Below, one piece after another: positions 1-7,227 of a stretch of 21,343 nucleotides of DNA. Within the stretch, counting starts at the first letter, position 1. Every line of letters starts with the position of its first letter. The stretch is from Clostridiales bacterium UBA1740. GTDB lineage: Bacteria > Bacillota > Clostridia > Oscillospirales > CAG-272. The DNA lies in the NCBI GenBank assembly GCA_002315715.1, contig DCHY01000020.1:1-21343 (forward strand), written 5' to 3'. A program made the translations under genes and the position numbers. Under the pieces are notes generated by a model. That model saw only the letters and a program-made list of their open reading frames with translations, did not search any database and was not told where the DNA came from.

Positions 1-1914
1 CTGCCCGACGGTGATTTTGTCCTGCGTCGAGGTGCTATCTTCGTTCGTATCCGCCCAGGTGGGGTCAATCGTATCGGTCGCATTCGAAAGGGCAAAGGTG
101 AAAACGCCGTCATAGAAATAATAACGGTCTGTTCTTTGCGTGCCGGTGATCTGGGTTCCGATACGTTCACGCTCGTATTGTGTACAAAGACGCGTAAAGG
201 TTGTTTTGTCGTTCTCCGTCTTTTTCTGCGAGGCATATTTCATGGAAATACCGGTAACGGAAACTTGCGCTGCGCTCGCCCCGACTTTCGTGTCCTCCGT
301 GGAACCGGAGTAGTAATAGTATTCGGGTTCGTCGGTGCCTCTGTCCGTGCGAACGTCGTGAACGACGTAGTTGGTCCAAGGTTCTTCCACCGCCGAGGTG
401 CGGCCGAGCAAGTCTCTTTTTTCCGACATCGTGGCGATGCTTCCCTTATCGTCGGTATATTTGACGGGCGTTCCATCCGGAAGCATCATATCGGTGGTAC
501 GGGTTGTGCCATCCTCATCGGAATCCATATAAATGGTACTGTACGAGCGTCTTTCCACGAGCAAGCCGTAAAACACCGTTTCGGAGCCTTCGGCACCCGT
601 CGTCACTTTCACGATTTCAGCGGAAGCGTGATAGCCTTCGTAAATTTCCGCCGCCGTAACGTAACCGCGTCCTTCACCGGACAAAAGACCGCCGCCGGAA
701 CCGGATCCGCCGTCGGAAATACTGATATCGCTGTTGTTGTTACCGTTGACGGTGATGACGCCCGTCGCCTGGTCAGAGTTCATACCGACCATATATCCGA
801 TAATACCGCTGACGGAATAAAAATTGGCGTTCGTGGCGTTCTCTTCGTTTGTGGATTTTTGTTTCAAATCCACGTCCAGTGCGGCAATATCGTCATTGCT
901 GTAATACACGCTGATATATTCGACCGTCGCATAGTCCACGTGCCCGGCGAGAATACCGATATGGTGCGTTTCGTGCATGGAACTGTCGGAGGTATCAGAC
1001 GAGAAGGAAAAGGCGTGTGCAACGGCACTGAGAACGGCCTCCCATCCCTTTTTATCCTTGACTTCGACAGTGACGTCGTAGAGCAAAAGGTCGCGCACGG
1101 TCGATGCTGCACCGTTGAATTTTGTTATACCGGTTTCGGAATTGGTTGTGGCAGTCGAAACGTCACCGAGATACCCGATGTGACCGAAAAGACCGACGTC
1201 GACGGCGTTACCGTCGCTTTTTGCGGTGATACCGTAAATAACGGACTGTGAAGAGGTTTGCCCGTTTACGGAAGTGGTGGACGTCTTGTCAAAGGAACCG
1301 CCGAGATATCCGATAAAAGGATTGGCTTCGTTTCCGATATATTCGAAATCGTATCCACGACCGTCAATCGTGACGGCTTTTCCGTCCGGCTGACAAACCA
1401 AGAAATAGGGAATGTCGCGCTCCGACTTCTTATCGGCGGAAGTATAATAGTTGTTTTTGAAATAACCGATGTTCTGAAGAACGTACAGGTTCTGCAAATG
1501 GTTGATACGGGAAATGAGATACGGGTTGGAAGCCGAGCCCCAGGAGGCAGAGGAAAGATAAACGTACTCGTAGGCAAATTCACTGCCTTCCGCGTTTTTG
1601 ACGACCTTGAGAGTCGGCTTGCTTTCGTTATTCACGTAGTAAGTCTTTTCGCCTTCGGTAACTTCGGTCAATCCCGTCAAGTCGGTGCATTCGATACCGA
1701 GCGGCGTGTTGGCAGCGGTGTTTGTATTGATAATGTCAAAGAAAGTATTCAGTTCCATGCCGATACGGAAACGTTTTGTTCCGCCGTCTTCACTGTTGTA
1801 TAGGTAGGCCTGTGAAAAATAGTAGGCGGATACGACCGTCACCGCTGCGGCAAGTATCAGAGCGATGGCGACGACGCACAGAGCTACCTTCCAAATCTTT
1901 CTTGTTTTTTGCAT
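1..1914 (-). CDS. Large exported surface protein with GLUG-like repeats, C-terminus beyond window edge
   Basis: This open frame starts at ATG 1914 and stays open for 638 codons to the left edge, so the C-terminus is missing. An AGGAGA ribosome binding site lies six bases upstream of the start. Residues about 9-31 form a hydrophobic membrane or signal segment after a basic N-terminus, followed by an aromatic YYF. Around residues 127-147 is an SNPYLI...LQNLYVLQ stretch like the one that precedes GLUG repeats in clostridial surface proteins. Glycine-led segments follow: GYLGG (202-206), VGLFGHIGYLG (240-250), IGILAGHVDYATVEYISVYY (319-338) and SGIIGYMVG (369-377). These resemble GLUG/beta-solenoid turns. 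A GSGSGGG linker lies near 402-408. It is the last visible gene of the riboswitch-led operon, 45 bases after the preceding stop. A role in adhesion or as a surface scaffold is inferred; no enzyme motif is seen. Confidence 0.8.
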   Translation of the reverse strand, partial: MQKTRKIWKVALCVVAIALILAAAVTVVSAYYFSQAYLYNSEDGGTKRFRIGMELNTFFDIINTNTAANTPLGIECTDLTGLTEVTEGEKTYYVNNESKPTLKVVKNAEGSEFAYEYVYLSSASWGSASNPYLISRINHLQNLYVLQNIGYFKNNYYTSADKKSERDIPYFLVCQPDGKAVTIDGRGYDFEYIGNEANPFIGYLGGSFDKTSTTSVNGQTSSQSVIYGITAKSDGNAVDVGLFGHIGYLGDVSTATTNSETGITKFNGAASTVRDLLLYDVTVEVKDKKGWEAVLSAVAHAFSFSSDTSDSSMHETHHIGILAGHVDYATVEYISVYYSNDDIAALDVDLKQKSTNEENATNANFYSVSGIIGYMVGMNSDQATGVITVNGNNNSDISISDGGSGSGGGLLSGEGRGYVTAAEIYEGYHASAEIVKVTTGAEGSETVFYGLLVERRSYSTIYMDSDEDGTTRTTDMMLPDGTPVKYTDDKGSIATMSEKRDLLGRTSAVEEPWTNYVVHDVRTDRGTDEPEYYYYSGSTEDTKVGASAAQVSVTGISMKYASQKKTENDKTTFTRLCTQYERERIGTQITGTQRTDRYYFYDGVFTFALSNATDTIDPTWADTNEDSTSTQDKITVGQ

Positions 1915-1959
1915 GATGTTCTCCTAATTTAAATCTCGGATAAGCCGACGCTCAAAATG

Positions 1960-2823
1960 TTAATCCGTGATAATGGCAAGCGTCCGGGAAAATTTTGCTT
2001 TTGTTGTGGCACTTTCGTTACCGAAATTTTGATAATCGTTTTGATTGCCGTTATCCATAAAAGTGATGACGATATCAAAAGCAATCAGTTGGTTTTGACC
2101 GAGGGAAATGTCGATATCGTGGCGAATAATCTCCGTGTATTCCACGGAATCGCCGTCGACCGTCGTCATCTGAACGGGCGTCATTTTGACGGGTTGCCCG
2201 TCACCGTCGGTCTTGAGCGGCAGGTGTTTCGCTTCGTTTCCGCCCTCAACGCTCTTGATTTCCATTATCGGGTTCCCGTTTTGGTCGAGCACGTCGGAAT
2301 ATTCAAAGTTGTATATGGTATAAGTGTCGACCGAAATATAGAGCTGCGTGCCGAGATATTTGCCTGCCTCGGTGGGAATCTCGTCGTAGAGACTCTTATC
2401 GATGCTGTCGTACGCGGACGTGCCCGCTTCCCAAAGGACCGTCTCCTGAAAACCAATGCCGGTGACGGATGTGCTGTAGGAACTGTTGGCGATACCGATG
2501 GTCATTTTGAGGACCGAGCCGGGGATCAGTTTGGAATCGGAAGTGGAAACCGTCGTGGCTTCGCCGGGAGTAACGAGCGAGATAACGCCCTCGTCTTCGT
2601 TAATCTTAACGCCGCCGATTTGCAGTTCGTTGATGTCATACGACATATCGCCGCTCGTCAGCTCGACTTTATGGTTCTTGGAAATCCACGCATACGTAAC
2701 GGTGGAGGAAATCAGCGTAATCAGCAAAGCAGACAAAAGGAGAAACGCGGCTTGACTACGGACGGCGGTGGCTTTGTTCAGTTGTGACGGACGTACGAGT
2801 TTTCTAACGTGACAGTGTGCCAT
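1960..2823 (-). CDS. Exported TasA/camelysin-like protein (AWISKN type), function unknown
   Basis: A 287-residue protein. ATG 2823 is preceded by AAGGAGA at good spacing. After a basic N-terminus, residues about 24-45 form a hydrophobic export or anchor segment that ends in TYAWISKN (43-50). The rest is a soluble, beta-rich, Thr/Ser/Asp-rich domain. A short PGSVLKMT motif (101-108) recurs as PGSVMKVT in the first gene of the operon, so the two are probably distant relatives. The layout (SipW-type signal, then an all-beta domain beginning right after the aromatic residue) recalls TasA/camelysin filament proteins, but I see no firm family signature. It lies 55 bases after the gene upstream and 45 bases before the GLUG-like gene. 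Its role as a filament subunit or surface protein is inferred from context. Confidence 0.8.
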   Translation of the reverse strand: MAHCHVRKLVRPSQLNKATAVRSQAAFLLLSALLITLISSTVTYAWISKNHKVELTSGDMSYDINELQIGGVKINEDEGVISLVTPGEATTVSTSDSKLIPGSVLKMTIGIANSSYSTSVTGIGFQETVLWEAGTSAYDSIDKSLYDEIPTEAGKYLGTQLYISVDTYTIYNFEYSDVLDQNGNPIMEIKSVEGGNEAKHLPLKTDGDGQPVKMTPVQMTTVDGDSVEYTEIIRHDIDISLGQNQLIAFDIVITFMDNGNQNDYQNFGNESATTKAKFSRTLAIITD

Positions 2824-2878
2824 TTTTCTCCTTTCCGAATTGTCATATCATACGTTGCGATTGAAATTGACAGAGATT

Positions 2879-3823
2879 TTATTGTTGAATGGCGGAGGTT
2901 TGAATCTCCAAACCGAGGTTGGCGGTGAAGAGCAGGTAAGCCGGCATATAATTCTTCAAACCGGAATTGGTCAAAGCGTCAGCAAGCGTCTCGGAATTGA
3001 TGCTGATTTTGATGTAGAAACAATAATACTGCTCTTCACCTTCGTTTTCAAGCGTGGTCGACAGTTTCGACGCGTCGTCTTCTTTCAAATATTCGACGAC
3101 GCCCATGTCGCTGTCATCATTAAAGAGGGGAGAAAACGTGTCGGTCGTCCCGTTGAGATTGCTAATCGTGTAATCGGTCGTGGAATAGAAATAACGAAAA
3201 CGCAAGAACGGATAATCATTCGTGTTGCTCAGTTCTTTGTTTAAGGCGTAATCGTTGTCGGTGACTTCTTCGCTCGGATAATAGCCGAAGTTGTTTTCCG
3301 CTCCGGAGAGGGAAGCCTTATATACGCTGACGTAGTTATCCGGCGTTGAATAGTTCAACTTGACGGTGTTCGAGGAGTTCTTCTGAAGTTTGATTTTGAA
3401 TTTGAGGTAAACGGGTCTGTTCGCCTGCTCCTGTACGAGATTGTTGATCGTACCGAAGTAGAGAAAATAGGGGTCAAACGTCGTGATTTCTTTTCCGTCG
3501 TCTTCTTTCGTCTCGAATTTACCAATGGCGCTGAAGTGCTTTTCGATACCGGTGCTGTCCTTTTTCGGGTCCACCACGACGACGTTCCATCCGATGCTTC
3601 GAGCATATCCCGACGTCGCATCCTTATATTCGGTATCCGAATACATCCAAACCTGCGCTTCTTCAAATTTGGAAACGGAGGAACTCTCTACCGTGAAGGT
3701 CGTGCTTCGCACCGACGAAGCCAGCCAGGCAAAGGAGGACGGACTCCAAAGCGCCGTAAACGACAGGAGCAGGCAGAGTGTCAGCGCGATAAGACAATTT
3801 TTCTGTTTTCTTGTGAAATTCAT
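2879..3823 (-). CDS. Exported AWLASS-type surface protein, function unknown
   Basis: A 314-residue protein. I place the start at ATG 3823, which has AGGAG six bases upstream. A TTG two codons earlier is in frame but would leave no room for the ribosome binding site. Residues about 10-32 are a hydrophobic signal or anchor segment ending in FAWLASS (31-37). The mature part is acidic, rich in Tyr/Ser/Asn and beta-like (for example VYLKFKIKL near 138-146, and QYYCFYIKISIN near 265-276). It lacks the PGSV motif of its two relatives but has the same size and N-terminal plan. It lies 32 bases after the first operon gene. I infer a secreted or anchored subunit of the same surface structure; no catalytic motif is visible. 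Confidence 0.8.
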   Translation of the reverse strand: MNFTRKQKNCLIALTLCLLLSFTALWSPSSFAWLASSVRSTTFTVESSSVSKFEEAQVWMYSDTEYKDATSGYARSIGWNVVVVDPKKDSTGIEKHFSAIGKFETKEDDGKEITTFDPYFLYFGTINNLVQEQANRPVYLKFKIKLQKNSSNTVKLNYSTPDNYVSVYKASLSGAENNFGYYPSEEVTDNDYALNKELSNTNDYPFLRFRYFYSTTDYTISNLNGTTDTFSPLFNDDSDMGVVEYLKEDDASKLSTTLENEGEEQYYCFYIKISINSETLADALTNSGLKNYMPAYLLFTANLGLEIQTSAIQQ

Positions 3824-3855
3824 CTGCAACTCCTTTCATAACTTGACTGTCGGCG

Positions 3856-4791
3856 TTATTGCGCCACGTAGTCGACTTTCAGAAAAATTTGATTGACGGT
3901 TTGGTTGTTGGCACGCAAAATCGTTTTAATCTGCGTGGTGGAGGGATCTCTCATGGCGCCGTCAAAGAATACGCGCAGAGTCACCTTCATAACGCTTCCG
4001 GGCACCATCACTCCGGGTCCGTCCGTCAGTTGAACCGAGACACCGGTCGATTCGGTGTTGCCAGACGGCAACAGCGTCGTTTTGTATACGTCGTCAATCA
4101 GGACGTCAATGCCGACGGTGAGATAAACGCCGTCAAAAACGTTGGTATAATATCCTGTGGCAACACTGCCAACGGGGAGTGTCACTTCCGTAAAACTGCT
4201 TCCCGAGCGAAGATAGTATGTTTTTTCGGCTACCGCAGTCTCATCCTCTACACACTGTGCAAAACAGTTTTGAGGATCCAAGGACAGGGTGAGTTCGCAA
4301 TACTCCAAAGAAACGCCGAAAACACCGATGTATGTCACAAAATCATAGTAGTTAACGCCGGGAACGGCAGTCGTGAATGTGAAATCTTGAATGCTGCTGT
4401 CGTTTTTCGTCAAGCCGGAGTCGGGGTCGATGTTCATTTCATCGTCCGCGACCACGACGACGAGATTATGCTCCGCATCGTGTGTTGCCGGTTCAAGATC
4501 CAGGGTGGTCGCTCTCGTGAAAGATTTTCGGAAAAGCGCATTAATATTGACCGGGTGCAAAACGTCGTTGATATCATCCGAGATGATCAAACTCGGCGAA
4601 CCTTTGATCGACACCGACATGCCGGTTCCTTTTACGTCTTTATTGGACGAAAACCAACCGAAGGAACGAAGTCCCACGCCGACGGCAAAGATGACGACGA
4701 AAAACGAGAGAACGAGACTGACGACGGAACGGTAAATCGTCCGCACGGTTTCACGTCGGTTCGGCGTGCTTGTATTGAGTTTTTCTTCCAT
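3856..4791 (-). CDS. Exported GWFSSN-type surface protein, first gene of c-di-GMP riboswitch operon
   Basis: A 311-residue protein. ATG 4791 is chosen because ACGGAGG sits eight bases upstream. A longer in-frame start at 4821 falls inside the riboswitch terminator and has no ribosome binding site. Residues about 22-44 are hydrophobic and are followed by FGWFSSNKDVKGTGMSVSI (44-62), a pattern I associate with uncharacterised exported proteins of gut Clostridia. The ectodomain is beta-rich and acidic, with YYDFVTYIGVFGVSLEYCEL (148-167) and PGSVMKVT (264-271), the latter shared with the 287-residue operon member. It has three cysteines in the middle region (165, 176, 180). It is the first gene after the c-di-GMP riboswitch, so it should respond most directly to it. 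A TasA-like filament or adhesion subunit is an inference. Confidence 0.82.
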   Translation of the reverse strand: MEEKLNTSTPNRRETVRTIYRSVVSLVLSFFVVIFAVGVGLRSFGWFSSNKDVKGTGMSVSIKGSPSLIISDDINDVLHPVNINALFRKSFTRATTLDLEPATHDAEHNLVVVVADDEMNIDPDSGLTKNDSSIQDFTFTTAVPGVNYYDFVTYIGVFGVSLEYCELTLSLDPQNCFAQCVEDETAVAEKTYYLRSGSSFTEVTLPVGSVATGYYTNVFDGVYLTVGIDVLIDDVYKTTLLPSGNTESTGVSVQLTDGPGVMVPGSVMKVTLRVFFDGAMRDPSTTQIKTILRANNQTVNQIFLKVDYVAQ

Positions 4792-4805
4792 ACCAAACCT
4801 CCGTA

Positions 4806-4844
4806 GAAATAAAAATGCCATTTATCTCGCGAAGATAAACGGCA
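4806..4844 (-). terminator. Riboswitch expression-platform terminator
   Basis: On the minus strand a 12-bp stem (TGCCGTTTATCT / AGATAAATGGCA, one G-U pair) with loop TCGCG is followed by TTTTTATTT. It lies just before the ribosome binding site and ATG 4791. The 5' arm (4833-4844) is also the 3' strand of the riboswitch P1 helix, so the two folds exclude each other. Confidence 0.8.
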
Positions 4845-4910
4845 ACTGGCTGGCTTTTTCGGCCCCTATAGCTTTGCGTCACGAATTTTCATTCGCTTTG
4901 CTCATATCTA
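4833..4910 (-). ncRNA. Cyclic-di-GMP class I (GEMM-I) riboswitch
   Basis: On the minus strand the RNA has the GEMM-I signature. GAGCAAAGCG leads into a short hairpin with a GAAA tetraloop (GAAT-GAAA-ATTC). The conserved GACGCAAAGC joins it to a second hairpin (GGGGCC...GGCC-like, ending AAGCCAGCC), and the closing strand is AGTTGCCG. Lower P1 can pair AGATA (4905-4909) with TATCT (4833-4837). Such aptamers bind the second messenger c-di-GMP. The aptamer lies about 15 bases after the predicted transcription start and upstream of the exported-protein genes. Because the P1 closing strand is the 5' arm of the terminator, ligand binding should block the terminator, which predicts an ON switch. The aptamer class rests on consensus matching by eye. 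Confidence 0.9.
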
Positions 4911-4929
4911 TATTTCTTTATTCAATTAC

Positions 4930-4958
4930 ATTATAGCATGTACACCCATAAAAGTCAA
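4930..4958 (-). promoter_or_regulatory. Sigma-A promoter of riboswitch operon
   Basis: TTGACT (-35, 4953-4958) and TATAAT (-10, 4930-4935) are separated by exactly 17 bases, with an extended TGC before the -10. An A/T-rich tract (about 4961-5002) lies directly upstream, like an UP element. Predicted transcription starts near 4923, at the edge of the aptamer. Such a strong promoter suits control at the riboswitch rather than at initiation. Confidence 0.85.
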
Positions 4959-5091
4959 CTTAAAAAGAAAAAATTAACATATTAATAATATATTATTTTC
5001 TTTGAATGGACTTTGAGAGGGGTTTTGATACGAATAAAAGCGAAAAATGACGGGAAATGCCGCCGCTTTTCGCGAAAGGGCGGGTTCCGGC

Positions 5092-5134
5092 AAAAAAAGA
5101 CGCGGCACTTTCTCTTTCGGAGAAGGACCGCGTC
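5092..5134 (-). terminator. Terminator after YitT-family gene
   Basis: On the minus strand GACGCGG...CCGCGTC (5099-5105 with 5128-5134) encloses a second inverted segment (CTTCTCC...GAGAAAG) and is followed by seven T. It lies 45 bases after the stop of the YitT-family gene and insulates it from the riboswitch operon. The rest of the roughly 130-base stretch to 4960 holds only the A/T-rich tract and one copy of an 18-base repeat. Confidence 0.85.
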
Positions 5135-5178
5135 GTAATGAATGGGTTATATGGAAAAACGGTGGCGCTCTTCGGGAA

Positions 5179-6126
5179 TCACCCGTCGGTGCGCTTGATG
5201 ACGTCGGAAATTTCGTAGAGCGCGATAAACGCCTGCGGGTCGATTTCGTGAACGATATTCTTGACTTTGTTGACTTCAAAGTGGTTGACGATGAAATAAA
5301 TAATCTCTTTCGAGTCGCCGGAATAGGCACCGAGCCCTTTGACGATCGTACCGCTGCTGCTGAACGATTCCTGTAAAACGGAGGTGATTTCTTTGGCGGA
5401 TTTCGTGATGATCATGGCACATTTCTCGCGGTCAAAACCGTCGACGATGTAATCCACCGTCTTGGAACCGATGAAATAAGCGACGACGGAATACAGAGCC
5501 ACGATCCATTTGCCTTGGTTGAGAATGCCGCAGCAGACGTACAAAACGGCGTTGAAGAGCATCACGAAATTGCCAAGGGACAAACCGAGTTTCTTGGCAA
5601 AACACACGGACAAAACGTCAATGCCGTCGATAGCGCCCCCAAACCGAATGGTAAGTCCGCTGCCGATGCCGGAAATCAGTCCGCCGAAAATGGCACAAAG
5701 AAGCAAATCTTCGCCCGCAAGAGGCGAGGAATCCACGACGTCAAACGGCAAAACGTCCATAATCAAGAAGGAAGAAAGAGAGTAAATGCCGATGGCGAAA
5801 AGGGAATATACCGTAAACGAAACACCCTGCCTTTTAAGCCCGAAGAGGAAAATCGGGAAGTTGATGGCGACAAGAAACAGAGGAAGCGAAAGAAAATCCG
5901 GCGTCAATTGGTCAAGCAACATCGAAAGACCGGAAATGCCGCTGTCGTAAAGTTTCATGGGATATAAAAACACCGTAACGCCAAAAGCGTTAATCATGCC
6001 TGCGATAGTTAAAAACAGAAAGTTTTTCGTTTTCAAATCGTGTTTATTTTTCATCGGCTCTCCTTCTTTCTCCTCTGCGAGGGTAATCCCGACCTCGTTT
6101 GTCAAATCCGACAACGGTTTTTCCAT
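5179..6126 (-). CDS. YitT family integral membrane protein with C-terminal DUF2179 domain
   Basis: A 315-residue protein of the YitT/DUF161 family, whose function is not established. About six hydrophobic segments span residues 35-225, including the family-typical GMINAFGVTVFLYP (43-56), GISGLSML (63-70) and FGGAIDGIDVLS (about 162-173). A cytoplasmic C-terminal DUF2179-type domain follows (about 235-312, AMIITKSAKEI...IYFIVNHFEV). The start is ambiguous. ATG 6126 has GAGG at good spacing and sits 28 bases after the predicted transcription start. ATG 6054 has a better AAGGAG and would give 291 residues, closer to the usual family length. The gene is monocistronic, with its own promoter and terminator. 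No substrate can be inferred. Confidence 0.9.
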   Translation of the reverse strand: MEKPLSDLTNEVGITLAEEKEGEPMKNKHDLKTKNFLFLTIAGMINAFGVTVFLYPMKLYDSGISGLSMLLDQLTPDFLSLPLFLVAINFPIFLFGLKRQGVSFTVYSLFAIGIYSLSSFLIMDVLPFDVVDSSPLAGEDLLLCAIFGGLISGIGSGLTIRFGGAIDGIDVLSVCFAKKLGLSLGNFVMLFNAVLYVCCGILNQGKWIVALYSVVAYFIGSKTVDYIVDGFDREKCAMIITKSAKEITSVLQESFSSSGTIVKGLGAYSGDSKEIIYFIVNHFEVNKVKNIVHEIDPQAFIALYEISDVIKRTDG

Positions 6127-6160
6127 GGGTCCCCTCTTTTTATCAAACTTTGCTCACTTT

Positions 6161-6189
6161 ATTCTATCACGGCTTTCGTTTTTCGTCAA
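6161..6189 (-). promoter_or_regulatory. Promoter of YitT-family gene
   Basis: TTGACG (6184-6189), a 17-base spacer and TAGAAT (6161-6166), giving a start near 6154, just upstream of ATG 6126. Confidence 0.75.
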
Positions 6190-6193
6190 CTGT

Positions 6194-6229
6194 AAAAAAG
6201 AAACATGCACTCCGAGGCCGAAGTGCATG
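6194..6229 (-). terminator. Terminator after EamA transporter
   Basis: An 8-bp stem (CATGCACT / AGTGCATG on either strand, 6204-6211 with 6222-6229) is followed on the minus strand by TTTCTTTTTT. It lies directly after the EamA transporter stop and just upstream of the YitT promoter. Confidence 0.85.
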
Positions 6230-6234
6230 CTGTC

Positions 6235-7131
6235 TTAGTTGTTTTCCGTCTTCTTTTTCTTCGCCGTGACGCTCAAAAGAACGATGGAGGCGAGGATGAG
6301 AAGAATGCCGATCACTTTCAAAATGGGCGCTTCTTCACGAAAAACGGCGATGCCGATGACCGAACCGATTAACGGCTCCACTGCCACCAAAACCCCCGCC
6401 ACCGCCGTATCTAACACCTTCAAACCGGCGGTGTAAAAGACGTACGGCAGCACGGCGCACAGAAGCGTCGAGACGATAACGAGGGGAATGGACGTCGGCG
6501 CGCTTGCCGTCTTGGCAAACGTCGTGATGGGATTGGCGAGAAAGAGCGAACCGAGCGATGCAAAAACGAAAGTATAAAACGTGATGGTCAACGGGTGATA
6601 TTTTTCGGTGCCGTATCTGCCGAACACCGAGTAAAGACCGTAGAAGAATCCGGCGCCGATGCCGACGAGAAGTGACAGAAAACCGAGCTTGGTTCCGCTT
6701 CCGATCATGCCGGAAATGAGAATGACGCCCCCGATGGTAAGGACGATGGCAACGACTTTTTTCGGCGTGATTTTCTCGTGAAAGAGAATCGCCGAGAAGA
6801 GCATGACGAACACCGGTGAGGTGTAAAGAAGCGATACGGCAACGGAACTGCCGGCGTCGATCATCGTCGCAAAATAACAAATATTGAAAAACGTCACGCT
6901 GACGATGCCGGTTCCGATAAAAATCCAGACGTCCTTCAGCTTGATTTTGAGAAGCCGCCGATCCTTGACGGCGATGATGCAAAGCAGCATCAAAGCAGAG
7001 GTCAAAACGCGCAAAAACGCGATTTCTTTACTGTCAAAGCCGAGCGCGGCTAAGGGTTTGATAAACAGACTGATGATGCCCCAAAGAGCACCGGCGGCAA
7101 TGACGAGCGCCGTCCCCGTTTTCTTGTTCAT
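6235..7131 (-). CDS. EamA/DMT-superfamily transporter
   Basis: A 298-residue, ten-segment membrane protein of the drug/metabolite transporter superfamily. It shows the typical internal duplication. The first EamA repeat begins GTALVIAAGALWGIISLFIKP (6-26). The second begins near 150 (GFLSLLVGIGAGFFYGLYS) and ends in the common PLIGSVIGIAVFREE (about 253-267). The C-terminus is lysine-rich and cytoplasmic. The family exports metabolites, amino acids or drugs; the substrate cannot be told from sequence. ATG 7131 has GAGGTG four bases upstream. The gene has its own promoter and terminator and stands alone, so context gives no hint of substrate. Confidence 0.93.
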   Translation of the reverse strand: MNKKTGTALVIAAGALWGIISLFIKPLAALGFDSKEIAFLRVLTSALMLLCIIAVKDRRLLKIKLKDVWIFIGTGIVSVTFFNICYFATMIDAGSSVAVSLLYTSPVFVMLFSAILFHEKITPKKVVAIVLTIGGVILISGMIGSGTKLGFLSLLVGIGAGFFYGLYSVFGRYGTEKYHPLTITFYTFVFASLGSLFLANPITTFAKTASAPTSIPLVIVSTLLCAVLPYVFYTAGLKVLDTAVAGVLVAVEPLIGSVIGIAVFREEAPILKVIGILLILASIVLLSVTAKKKKTENN

Positions 7132-7160
7132 GTGTCACCTCGGATGAAAAATACAATAGG

Positions 7161-7188
7161 ATTATAGCAAAAAAATCAAAAAAGTCAA
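7161..7188 (-). promoter_or_regulatory. Promoter of EamA transporter
   Basis: TTGACT (7183-7188), a 16-base spacer and an extended TGCTATAAT (-10 at 7161-7166). The -35 abuts the hairpin that ends the upstream operon, so the spacer's T-rich stretch probably also serves as the U-tract of that terminator. Confidence 0.8.
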
Positions 7189-7212
7189 TGCCCCCTGCAA
7201 AAACAGAGGGCA
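7189..7212 (-). terminator. Terminator after GNAT gene, abutting next promoter
   Basis: The minus-strand hairpin TGCCCTCTG-loop-CAGGGGGCA (about 9 bp with one G-U pair) follows the acetyltransferase stop and runs into TTGACTTTTTTG. The interrupted T-tract makes it a less perfect terminator. Confidence 0.65.
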
Positions 7213-7227
7213 CCGTTCGTTATTGTA

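Noticed and set aside
136..1251. Long plus-strand open frame opposite the GLUG-like gene
   Set aside because: The minus frame is open for 638 codons with a good ribosome binding site and export signal; the plus frame has no ribosome binding site and gives low-complexity, Gly/Val/Phe/Arg-rich translation typical of an antisense shadow.
1..4791. Type IV pilus or sortase-pilus interpretation of the surface operon
   Set aside because: No prepilin G-F-xxx-E cleavage motif, no LPXTG in the three complete proteins, and no assembly ATPase, prepilin peptidase or sortase in view.
4792..4821. Ten-residue upstream extension of the first exported-protein gene
   Set aside because: The extra codons lie inside the riboswitch terminator stem and U-tract, and the good ribosome binding site is downstream of that ATG.
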